Of a stretch of 7,506 nt of DNA, positions 1 through 5,452 are shown piece after piece (position 1 is the stretch's first letter; every line of letters begins with the position of its first letter). Source of the stretch: Bacteroidales bacterium (GTDB taxonomy: Bacteria > Bacteroidota > Bacteroidia > Bacteroidales > Muribaculaceae). Below the pieces are notes generated by a model. That model did not search any database and was not told the origin of the DNA. It saw nothing but the letters and a program-made list of their open reading frames with translations. The position numbers and the translations under genes are program-made. The DNA is taken from contig SFOK01000090.1 of the NCBI GenBank assembly GCA_004552395.1, positions 1-7,506 on the forward strand, read 5' to 3'.

Positions 1-10
1 TTGACATGAC

Positions 11-52
11 AAAGCCCCGGCTTGTGAAAGTCAGGGCTTTGTTTTATGTTTT
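11..52 (+). terminator. Intrinsic terminator for a convergent plus-strand gene outside the window
   Basis: Arms 11-23 and 28-40 form a 13-position stem around a GTGA loop. It has one C/A mismatch and one G-T wobble, and the outer seven pairs (AAAGCCC/GGGCTTT) are perfect. On the plus strand the hairpin is followed by GTTTTATGTTTT (41-52), a T-rich tail. On the minus strand no T tract follows. It therefore reads as the terminator of a plus-strand gene that ends at or before the left edge. That gene itself cannot be seen. Confidence 0.65.
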
Positions 53-60
53 ACAGCATG

Positions 61-99
61 TTATGAAAAGAGGCTGCGCCTATTTTGACACAGCCTCTT
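61..99 (-). terminator. Intrinsic terminator of the FadL/OmpP1-like gene
   Basis: Perfect 9-bp inverted repeat AAGAGGCTG (68-76) and CAGCCTCTT (91-99) with a 14-nt loop. Read on the minus strand the second arm runs straight into TTCATAA, giving a short U run (CTCTTTTC). It starts about 20 nt past the stop codon of the minus-strand outer-membrane gene, the expected place for its terminator. Confidence 0.75.
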
Positions 100-119
100 A
101 AATCTGTCTAATTCTGTGG

Positions 120-1841
120 TCAGAAGCGGAAGCCAGCTGTGAGCACCACCTGATTCTCGGTGGACTTCACATTGGCTATTGCGCCACCTCTGAATGAAGG
201 CTCGTAGTTGTCGGTGCCGATGCCTGGCGAGAAGGCGTGCCAGGTGCTGCTCATCTGCCTCCAGACGTACGCCAGGTCAGCGTAGAACGCTTTGTAACGG
301 TATCCCATACCGAAGCTCACCAGATTGGTGTCGTCCTCGAATTCATACGACGGATTCGGGTCGGCTGTGTACATGGTCAGCTCGCCGTTCTTGGCTTTGT
401 CTCTCACAGGCGATGTGGTGTAAGAATAACCGGCCCGGAGGCTGAACTGAGGCAACACACGGTATTCGGTGCCCACACGCACTGTCGTCGTGGTCTTGTA
501 GTAATCCTTGACGTCGCGGTTGGTGTAGTAGTAAGGATCGTCCTGAGTCACATACTCGGAGGGTGCGTTGGCACCGGCTTTGGAAGGCTTCCAGTACCAG
601 TCGTCCCATCCCCACGGGTCGTAATAGTCGCCGTAGGAGGGTGTGGAGAAGTGCATGTACTGCTGCGATGTCCAGTCAACATCGGCACTGATTATGAAGT
701 TGTTGCCGATCACACCGGCTATGGACGCTATGAAACGCCACGGTGTGCGGAAGTCGAAGTCGTTCTCTCCGTCCCAGCCGCCGTTGGTTTTGGCGCCATC
801 GGAGCGCACCACCTCACCGTTCTGCGAGTAGGTGAAGTTGGTGTCGGCGTAGTAATATTCTGTCAGGTCGTACCAGGTAGGAGTGTGGAACGCAAAGCCG
901 ATCCTCAGCTCCTGTATAGGCTTCACAATCACACCGAGCTTATAGTTGAATCCTGCGCCCTCCACACGGTACATATTGTACATATCCCAGTCGGCGTCGT
1001 ATCTACGGAAGCCGTTGCCGAGGTCTGCGTATGCGCCGGTGAGCTGCTCGCCCCAGACGTTGTAGCGCCGGTAATCGAGGTCGAGGATACCGAAGTCCAT
1101 ACCCCAGTATATCTTGTTGAGGAAGTTGCCGCCAAGCGAGATGTTATACTCGTCGATGCCGCCTTTCTCCTCGAAGTTCACATAGCCGGAGCCGCGTGTC
1201 TGCGAGTCGAACTGTCCAACCCAGTCGGGTTTGTCGGGGTTGCCGCTCGAGGGCGATATGTAGAATGAATCGTAACCAAGGATCGAGATCCAGGGAGCCG
1301 GATACTGATTGTTGCCGTCGTAGGGGTCGAACGATGAGGTGGACACGAGATCCTCCTGCAGCACACCGGAATTGTTGGCCACACCGGCTATGTAATCCGA
1401 CAGCGAGTTCTGAAGCGACGCCGCATTGCCGCTGAAGCGACGGTTGAAGTTGGCGCGGCGGTTATAGCTCACTCCCCAATTGAAGTTGGGCATCACGTCG
1501 CTGTTCAGGTTCGATGCACCCACATAGCCGCCGTTGTTCATCAGAAAACGCGAATGATTGGTCGTGGTCTTGGGTCCGCCGAATTCGGCCGATGCCGAGA
1601 TGAAATCCATATCGACCGTGGCACTGATCTCGGAGTGACGGTAGACGCCTATGCCGGCCGGGTTATAAGACATTGTGGTGATGTCGCCGCCAAGTGCGCC
1701 GAAAGCGCCGGCCATCGACATGAACCTTGCTGTGCCTTTCATATCCTGCCGGGTAAAGGCTGCTCCGTCGAGCGCACTCTGGGCTGAGGCTGTGCCTGCC
1801 GTGACGCCGAGAACCATCAGAGTAAGGATAAGTTTCTTCAT
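120..1841 (-). CDS. FadL/OmpP1/TodX-family outer-membrane beta-barrel protein
   Basis: 573-residue outer-membrane protein, probably a passive channel for hydrophobic compounds as in FadL; the substrate cannot be told from sequence. Residues 1-20 are a Sec signal peptide (MKK, hydrophobic core, cleavage after TASA). The mature N-terminus carries the family's NPAG motif (60-63, in SYNPAGIGVYR), which belongs to the plug region. Late strands contain GFAFHTPTWY (315-324) and LRAGYSYTTSP (468-478), typical FadL-type strand and turn signatures. The chain ends in GFRF, the C-terminal Phe expected for BAM-dependent insertion. It is longer than E. coli FadL; the extra length includes a Tyr/Trp/Asp-rich stretch at 403-418 that is probably a surface loop. 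Start ATG at 1841 directly precedes the signal peptide; there is no obvious Shine-Dalgarno. No TAnnTTTG promoter was found in the upstream gap, so it may be read through from the YYNP-protein gene. Bacteroidetes members are sometimes labelled hemin receptor, which nothing here supports. Confidence 0.9.
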   Translation of the reverse strand: MKKLILTLMVLGVTAGTASAQSALDGAAFTRQDMKGTARFMSMAGAFGALGGDITTMSYNPAGIGVYRHSEISATVDMDFISASAEFGGPKTTTNHSRFLMNNGGYVGASNLNSDVMPNFNWGVSYNRRANFNRRFSGNAASLQNSLSDYIAGVANNSGVLQEDLVSTSSFDPYDGNNQYPAPWISILGYDSFYISPSSGNPDKPDWVGQFDSQTRGSGYVNFEEKGGIDEYNISLGGNFLNKIYWGMDFGILDLDYRRYNVWGEQLTGAYADLGNGFRRYDADWDMYNMYRVEGAGFNYKLGVIVKPIQELRIGFAFHTPTWYDLTEYYYADTNFTYSQNGEVVRSDGAKTNGGWDGENDFDFRTPWRFIASIAGVIGNNFIISADVDWTSQQYMHFSTPSYGDYYDPWGWDDWYWKPSKAGANAPSEYVTQDDPYYYTNRDVKDYYKTTTTVRVGTEYRVLPQFSLRAGYSYTTSPVRDKAKNGELTMYTADPNPSYEFEDDTNLVSFGMGYRYKAFYADLAYVWRQMSSTWHAFSPGIGTDNYEPSFRGGAIANVKSTENQVVLTAGFRF

Positions 1842-1912
1842 TATGCTGTCAGATTTAGTTTCGGTTTGTGAATAGTAGGAGAGTGCTGCTTGATTCGGAG
1901 GGTGCAGCTGCC

Positions 1913-1986
1913 CTTCGGAAGCCGCTGAGGCCGTGGGAAGCAGGGGCGTACTTCGGGAAAGCCGCTGAGACAGCGGGAAGCAAGGG
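1913..1986. repeat. Imperfect direct repeat, two copies of about 33-36 bp
   Basis: Copy 1 is 1913-1945 and copy 2 is 1951-1986, separated by 5 nt. Both follow the pattern CTTCGG, AAGCCGCTGAG, then GGGAAGCA and GGG, with a few small indels and substitutions. Copy 2 also contains a perfect short hairpin, CCGCTG-AGA-CAGCGG (1962-1976), which is degraded in copy 1. Function unknown. It sits in the leader of the FadL-like gene, so a role in RNA structure or protein binding is possible. Confidence 0.7.
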
Positions 1987-2047
1987 AGAGGTGCGGGCTG
2001 GAGATTGCTAAGCCTTAGCCGGAAGAACCCGCGGATGAGGGAGAATT

Positions 2048-2081
2048 ATATAGCCGCAACGACGGAGCGCCACGGCTATAT
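2048..2081 (-). terminator. Long stem-loop after the YYNP-protein gene (possible terminator or processing site)
   Basis: ATATAGCCG (2048-2056) pairs perfectly with CGGCTATAT (2073-2081). Minus-strand G-U wobbles and two further G-C pairs extend the stem to about 14 pairs around a 6-nt loop (2062-2067). It begins 18 nt past the stop codon at 2100-2102. On the minus strand it is followed by AATTCTCCC, a poor U tract, so termination may be weak and leave readthrough into the next gene. The plus-strand side is more T-rich (TTGTTCTTTC), but no plus-strand gene precedes it. Confidence 0.45.
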
Positions 2082-2099
2082 TGTTCTTTCTGTCAATGG

Positions 2100-3548
2100 T
2101 TAACGGCGTCCGCCTCCGCCTCCGCCTCTGTGACTGCCACCGCCGCCACCGCCACGGGATCCTCCGCTGTATCCGCCGCGTGAGCCACTGCTGTATCCGC
2201 CGCGCGAGCCGCTGTTGTAGCTGCTTCCGCGCGAACCGCTGTTGTAGTTGCCGCTGCTGCGGTATGAGTTTCCGCTGCGTGAACCGGTGTTATAGTTGCC
2301 GCGAGAGGTGCTGTTGTAGTTGCCGCGAGAGGTGCTGTTGTAGTTGCCGCTGCTGCGGTACGTACTGCCGCTCGTGTTGCGGGAGGGAACGGTTACGGTT
2401 CCGCGGGACGGGACGGTAGTCGTGTTGCGCGAAGGAGTGGCCGTAGTTCCGTGCTGCGTAACGGCGCTCGTGTTGTCGTGGCTGATGCTACCTATCGATT
2501 GGTTGCGCACTGAGCCTGTGACGGGACGCGAGTTGCTTATTGTGCTCGAGCCTCTGTGGTTGCCGGAGGGAGTGACTGCCGACGTCGGTACATCGCCGCG
2601 TCCTGTGGTCGACATTGCGGGACGTCCTGTGTTGGCGTGAATACCGCTGTTGCGAATCGTTGTGCCGCGGCCGCCTGTGAATCGTCCGGTTGAGGTGTTG
2701 CCGTAGCGTCCTCCGCTTACACGTCCTCCGCTTACACGTCCTCTGACGCTCTGTGCGCGGTAGTCGCGGCCCAGACCGAGGTTATAGCGTCCGTTGCCGG
2801 GTCGGCCGGCGCCCCCGTGACGGTGATAGTCGCCGCCGCCGGGGTGATAGCCGGGATGATGCCAGGCCCATCCGTCGCCCCAGCCCCATGATGGACCCCA
2901 CCAGGGATGGTACCAGCCCCATGATGGACCCCACCAGGGATGGTACCAGCCCCATGAGGCACCCCAGCCCCAGGCGGGTGTCCAGGCTATGCTCCAGCCG
3001 GGTGAGTACCAGCCGAAGCCCCAGGCCCAGGGATTGTAAGTGTACCAAGGCGAGTAGGTGTATGTCCAGGAGTTGAACACGGGGTAGCCGCCCGTGTAGA
3101 CCACATTCACATTGCCGTAGCAATTGTCTATGATCGAGGAGAGCACTGCCGAGTTATCGGTCACAATCGTAGGATTGTAATATTTCTGAATCTGTTGTGT
3201 ATAGACGAAGTCTTCGCTGTTGCCTACGCCGCTGCCTATGGTGTCGATAGCTGTCTCGTAGTAGCCTCCGAACCGGTTGTAAGCATCCAGATCCTGATCG
3301 GTCAGTGTGGCGTTTTCGCCCAGATTGGGATTGTAATAGTAGCCGTCGGCCGTCACAGGTCCGCTGCCGTCGTAGAGTTGGCCGGCCATATTGCCTGCGC
3401 CCACACTGAGGTCGGTGCCGGTTTGGGGCGCTACGGTTTTGGCCGTCTTCTTCTTGGGATTGTAATATATGTCGTCCTGGTAATCCTGCGCATAAGCAAG
3501 ACCTGACCCGAGGACAAGTGTTGCGAGTATGAGGAAGGAATGTTTCAT
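2100..3548 (-). CDS. Secreted low-complexity protein with YYNP motifs, Trp/His-rich repeats and a basic Gly/Ser/Arg tail
   Basis: 482-residue exported protein of unknown function. From memory, Bacteroidales genomes carry similar proteins (DDIYYNP start, W/G-rich middle, S/N/R-rich tail), so the family is probably conserved but uncharacterised. Residues 1-20 are a signal peptide (cleavage after LAYA); there is no lipobox Cys. Residues 21-155 are the most ordinary part and carry three YYNP motifs (28-31, 71-74, 123-126), the last in the segment FVYTQQIQKYYNPTIV. Residues 160-243 are dominated by Trp, Tyr, Pro, Gly and His, including WGWYHPWWGPS twice in tandem. Residues 245-482 are disordered-looking, rich in Gly, Ser, Arg, Asn and Thr, with RVSGG x2, GNYNSTSR x2, Y(S)GSRGG-type repeats and a poly-Gly end closing in Arg-Arg. 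Start ATG at 3548 immediately precedes the signal peptide. It has its own promoter about 200 nt upstream and the FadL-like gene downstream. The secreted basic, aromatic composition could suit binding to cell wall or outer membrane, but that is inference. Confidence 0.85.
   Translation of the reverse strand: MKHSFLILATLVLGSGLAYAQDYQDDIYYNPKKKTAKTVAPQTGTDLSVGAGNMAGQLYDGSGPVTADGYYYNPNLGENATLTDQDLDAYNRFGGYYETAIDTIGSGVGNSEDFVYTQQIQKYYNPTIVTDNSAVLSSIIDNCYGNVNVVYTGGYPVFNSWTYTYSPWYTYNPWAWGFGWYSPGWSIAWTPAWGWGASWGWYHPWWGPSWGWYHPWWGPSWGWGDGWAWHHPGYHPGGGDYHRHGGAGRPGNGRYNLGLGRDYRAQSVRGRVSGGRVSGGRYGNTSTGRFTGGRGTTIRNSGIHANTGRPAMSTTGRGDVPTSAVTPSGNHRGSSTISNSRPVTGSVRNQSIGSISHDNTSAVTQHGTTATPSRNTTTVPSRGTVTVPSRNTSGSTYRSSGNYNSTSRGNYNSTSRGNYNTGSRSGNSYRSSGNYNSGSRGSSYNSGSRGGYSSGSRGGYSGGSRGGGGGGSHRGGGGGGRR
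2295..2350. repeat. 24-bp exact tandem repeat (two copies plus a partial third) in the YYNP-protein gene
   Basis: The unit GTTGCCGCGAGAGGTGCTGT plus TGTA occurs at 2295-2318 and 2319-2342, with an 8-bp start of a third copy at 2343-2350. On the minus strand it encodes GNYNSTSR twice. Being in frame, gain or loss of a unit would change the tail length without breaking the gene. Confidence 0.85.
2707..2742. repeat. 15-bp exact tandem repeat in the YYNP-protein gene
   Basis: CGTCCTCCGCTTACA occurs at 2707-2721 and 2722-2736, followed by a partial copy starting CGTCCTC. It encodes the RVSGG pair at residues 271-280 of the minus-strand protein. Confidence 0.85.
2881..2957. repeat. 33-bp exact tandem repeat encoding WGWYHPWWGPS
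   Basis: Two identical 33-bp units lie at 2881-2913 and 2914-2946, followed by the first 11 bases of a third at 2947-2957 that then diverges. On the minus strand each unit encodes an 11-residue Trp/His/Pro segment (residues about 199-220). Exact identity at the DNA level, including silent positions, indicates a recent duplication and a likely site of length variation between strains. Confidence 0.9.
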
Positions 3549-3623
3549 ATCTGTATCAGGTTTATATTCTCTTTTGTTTCTGACTCCGCTCCGCCGGGCT
3601 TTGTTTCGGCTTCTGTGGTCGGG

Positions 3624-3737
3624 TTAAACTCCTCGGGTCGGCCGGTTGAGGTGTAGTCCCGTCTCCTGAAATGCGGTGCTTTCCTTACCTTCGGCGTTTA
3701 TATATTCGACCCCAAAAATAGCGAATAGTTTAATCAT
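3624..3737 (-). CDS. Candidate 37-codon upstream ORF or leader peptide
   Basis: A short ORF lies in the long leader of the YYNP-protein gene. ATG at 3735-3737 and TAA at 3624-3626 give a 37-residue peptide starting MIKLFAIFGVEYINAEG and ending LNRPTRGV. The ATG is only about 14 nt from the start point predicted from the -7 box at 3755-3762, so this would be the first start codon on the transcript. I recognise no family. It has no clear Shine-Dalgarno, but neither do the other starts here. It may be a regulatory leader peptide, a small protein, or a chance ORF. Absence of stops over 37 codons is not by itself significant. Confidence 0.3.
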   Translation of the reverse strand: MIKLFAIFGVEYINAEGKESTAFQETGLHLNRPTRGV

Positions 3738-3754
3738 TTCAGCACAAAAGGATG

Positions 3755-3762
3755 CAAATTTA
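3755..3762 (-). promoter_or_regulatory. Bacteroidetes-type promoter for the YYNP-protein gene
   Basis: The minus strand reads TAAATTTG (followed by CA), an exact match to the Bacteroidetes sigma-ABfr -7 box TAnnTTTG. The preceding 19-20 nt are T-rich and a -33 TTTG is not clear (only GTTA/TTAA at that spacing). Transcription would begin around 3750, some 200 nt before the ATG at 3548. It lies 66 nt past the stop of the OmpA-like gene, so the left-hand genes probably form a separate transcription unit. Confidence 0.65.
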
Positions 3763-3827
3763 GAAAAAGATAAGAAAATTTAACATCCCTGGCTCTATTC
3801 GCCTTGCAGTGAAGCGGCTACGTAAGG

Positions 3828-4511
3828 TCAGTAAGCTATGCGCCCTTTCTTGGCGCTCTCGAGCATCTTCTTGCCGGGGATGAGGTAGATCTCAAGCCTG
3901 CGGTTGGCTGCGCGTTTCTGCATTGTGTCGTTGGCTCCCTTCACTCCGCCTTCGGGTGTGACGTTGAGCGGGTCGCTCGCGCCGCGCGCCGACGGGAACA
4001 GATAGCTCGTGGACGCTCCGGCATCCTGCAGCCACACGAACACGCTCTCAACACGCTGCATAGACAGACGGTCTGTGTATGCCTCCGAGCCTGTGTTGTC
4101 GGTGTGCATCACGAGTAATACGCGCCACACATCCTCTTCGCCGGGTTTGAGGAAACGCTTCAGCGGGGTGAGGTATGTGGCCGCTTTGTCGGAGAGCTGC
4201 GTCTCGTTGGGCGCAAAGAGCTTGTCGGCCGGTATGGTGATGATTATCACCTCTTTGTTGCGATAGGTCTCCACATTGGCGCCGGTGGTCTTGGGGTTGA
4301 ATGGCCCGTTGATCAGGCGTGTAGCTTCCTTTATCTGAAACTGGCGCACGAGATCGGCGTTCTTGCCCAGGTCGAGCGATGTGATAAGCTCTGTATTGTT
4401 CATCGCATCAAGCTCGGGGTTGCGGCCCGTGCTTTTTTTCTGGGCCGACAGTGTGAGTACTCCTGCCGCCAGCAGCAGGCTACTCGTCAATATTCTCAAT
4501 GCTCTGTTCAT
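3828..4511 (-). CDS. Secreted OmpA-like peptidoglycan-binding domain protein
   Basis: 227-residue exported protein whose C-terminal half is an OmpA-like domain, which binds diaminopimelate-type peptidoglycan stems and anchors the envelope to the wall. Residues 1-23 are a signal peptide (MNRALR, Leu/Ala-rich core, cleavage near LSA-QKK); there is no lipobox Cys and no beta-barrel, so it is probably periplasmic. The domain runs from about 86 to 212: VIIITIPADKLFAPNETQLS is the first strand and FxxN-type segment, HTDNTG (136-141) supplies the ligand-binding Asp138, LSMQR (149-153) supplies Arg153, and the closing AANRRLEIYL (201-210) is typical. Residues 24-85 are not recognised. The ATG at 4511 lies inside the preceding gene, a 32-nt overlap in another frame; no other Met is available in the signal peptide, so the overlap appears real and suggests coupled translation. 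Confidence 0.88.
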   Translation of the reverse strand: MNRALRILTSSLLLAAGVLTLSAQKKSTGRNPELDAMNNTELITSLDLGKNADLVRQFQIKEATRLINGPFNPKTTGANVETYRNKEVIIITIPADKLFAPNETQLSDKAATYLTPLKRFLKPGEEDVWRVLLVMHTDNTGSEAYTDRLSMQRVESVFVWLQDAGASTSYLFPSARGASDPLNVTPEGGVKGANDTMQKRAANRRLEIYLIPGKKMLESAKKGRIAY

Positions 4512-4818
4512 ATTCCAGTTCTGCTTTGATTATTACGTCGAGGTCGGCGAGGTCCATCAGTATCTCGTCGTCGGCTTTGATCTCTTTCTTTACGAAAGCT
4601 GTCATCTTGTCCAGATGTGCCTTCTCGTCATCTGTGCGCTCGGCACTAAGGCTCACGAACCCTTTTGAGGCGTAGAAATCCCATATAGTGTCGACCACCA
4701 GCAGTATCTGGTCGTCGCTGTAGCGGGCGCTGACTTCGGGTGATATGCTTTTGCGGATGAAGGCGACGGCCTCGTCCTCGTCGAAACGGTCGGTTTTATC
4801 TGCTTTGTCGTTGATCAT
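4480..4818 (-). CDS. Small acidic conserved hypothetical protein
   Basis: 112-residue soluble protein with no signal peptide, no transmembrane segment and no Cys. It is rich in Asp and Glu, and the pattern suggests mostly helix (DEDEAVAFIRKSI, SDDQILLVVDTIWDFYASKG, LDKMTAFVKKEI, DLDVIIKAELEYEQS). From memory, Bacteroidetes genomes hold similar small acidic proteins with a FIRxxIxxE...SDDxI...DxIxDFYxSKG layout and no known function; this is recollection, not a search result. It lies 82 nt after rimM and its last 32 nt overlap the OmpA-like gene, so it is probably in the same operon. Start ATG at 4818 is chosen as the first Met in frame; an internal alternative is not favoured. Stop is TAG. 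Confidence 0.75.
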   Translation of the reverse strand: MINDKADKTDRFDEDEAVAFIRKSISPEVSARYSDDQILLVVDTIWDFYASKGFVSLSAERTDDEKAHLDKMTAFVKKEIKADDEILMDLADLDVIIKAELEYEQSIENIDE

Positions 4819-4900
4819 GTTCTGCTTCGTTTATTGGTGTTTCGACTGCCTTCCGGTATCTTCTCACGCCGCAAAAGGGGCGGAAAAGAAGAGGGCAGAT

Positions 4901-5452
4901 TCAATTGTTAAGATCGAGCAGACCTTGCGGCAAAGTCATGCTCATGGTCTTCTCGTCGTGATTGATTTCTTTGATAAACTCCTCTGAGACAGGTATGTAG
5001 ACTGTGGATCCCTGCGGCGTCTCCACTATGAAGAGCGCGTTGGCGGTCTCCAGATTCAGGTCGGTGATGGTCCCTGTCAGCTCGCCGGTCTCGGCGTCGA
5101 GGATCTTCCATCCGATCATGTCGTCGGCGTACTCTCCTTCGTCGGCCTCGCCGTAAGTCTCTGTCTCATAGGCCCGCAGCGACTCGCGCCTGACGTAAAA
5201 CTCCTTTCCGGTGAACTCGGCGGCATGGATCTCGTCGTCGATACCTTCGGGCTTTATCAGTATGCCGTGAGGTCCTTTCGGCCTCACACTCTCTATGAAG
5301 AAGGGCGTAAATATGCCGTCCATGTTGCAGATGAAACAGCGCTCCTCGTCAAGGAACTCTGTGTCCACGTCGGTCACGGCGTTGAGCTCGCCTTTTATAC
5401 CGTGGGTCTTTATGAATCTGCCGGCCGAAGTCAGCTCCGAAGGTTCAATCAT
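4901..5452 (-). CDS. rimM: Ribosome maturation factor RimM
   Basis: 183-residue cytoplasmic factor that binds ribosomal protein S19 and helps mature the head of the 30S subunit. The N-terminal RimM barrel is marked by GRFIKTHGIKGEL (11-23), the family's G-x5-HG-xx-GE signature. The C-terminal PRC-barrel domain spans about 110-180, with DMIGWKILD (111-119), VYIPVSEEFIKEIN (151-164) and the closing LPQGLLDLN (174-182). Length is normal for the family. The ATG at 5452 overlaps the end of murA by 8 nt (ATGATTGA), which indicates translational coupling. An acidic linker (95-110, EYE/EADEGEYADD) joins the two domains. In Bacteroides I recall rimM being followed by other envelope and isoprenoid genes; here it is followed by the small acidic protein instead. 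Confidence 0.95.
   Translation of the reverse strand: MIEPSELTSAGRFIKTHGIKGELNAVTDVDTEFLDEERCFICNMDGIFTPFFIESVRPKGPHGILIKPEGIDDEIHAAEFTGKEFYVRRESLRAYETETYGEADEGEYADDMIGWKILDAETGELTGTITDLNLETANALFIVETPQGSTVYIPVSEEFIKEINHDEKTMSMTLPQGLLDLNN

Larger units (their letters stand above)
1842..2099 (-). other. Structured 258-nt intergenic region between the YYNP-protein gene and the FadL-like gene
   Basis: No gene is seen here. Read on the minus strand it contains a long hairpin just after the upstream stop (2048-2081), a stem-loop region at 1993-2032 (outer GCGGG/CCCGC, inner GCTA/TAGC within the near-palindrome at 2007-2019), an imperfect direct repeat (1913-1945 and 1951-1986), and an unstructured AT-richer stretch leading to the next ATG. 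It is probably the 3' end of one transcript and the 5' leader of the next, or an intercistronic region of a joint transcript. No CAAAnnTA (minus-strand TAnnTTTG) is present in it. Confidence 0.5.
3549..3827 (-). other. 279-nt intergenic region holding a promoter and a long 5' leader
   Basis: This is the gap between the OmpA-like stop and the YYNP-protein ATG. The right part (about 3715-3785) is strongly AT-rich and holds the promoter; the left part is GC-richer and holds the candidate short ORF and the remaining leader. I found no convincing intrinsic terminator after the OmpA-like gene: only a weak imperfect pairing lies between 3785 and 3827, without a proper U tract beside it. Confidence 0.5.

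Noticed and set aside
237..1268. A 343-codon open frame on the plus strand opposite the FadL-like gene
   Set aside because: Its translation is Val/Gly/His-rich without domain character, and it lies entirely antisense to a gene with a signal peptide and clear family motifs. It is explained by the codon bias of the real gene.
2295..2946. Tandem repeats as a possible CRISPR array
   Set aside because: The repeats are contiguous with no unique spacers, are in frame, and encode protein repeats.
2081..3123. Open frames on both strands inside the repeat regions, rich in Arg/Cys or Gly/Leu
   Set aside because: These are frame-shifted readings of the tandem and low-complexity repeats of the YYNP protein, not separate genes.
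3785..3827. Possible terminator after the OmpA-like gene
   Set aside because: Only weak, bulged pairings are present and the T-rich stretch nearby is better explained as promoter sequence.
4858..4893. Imperfect stem between rimM and the small acidic gene (TCTTCT/AGAAGA with inner CCGC/GCGG)
   Set aside because: The stem is interrupted by an internal loop and no T tract follows on the minus strand, so I do not call a terminator. It could still be a processing site.
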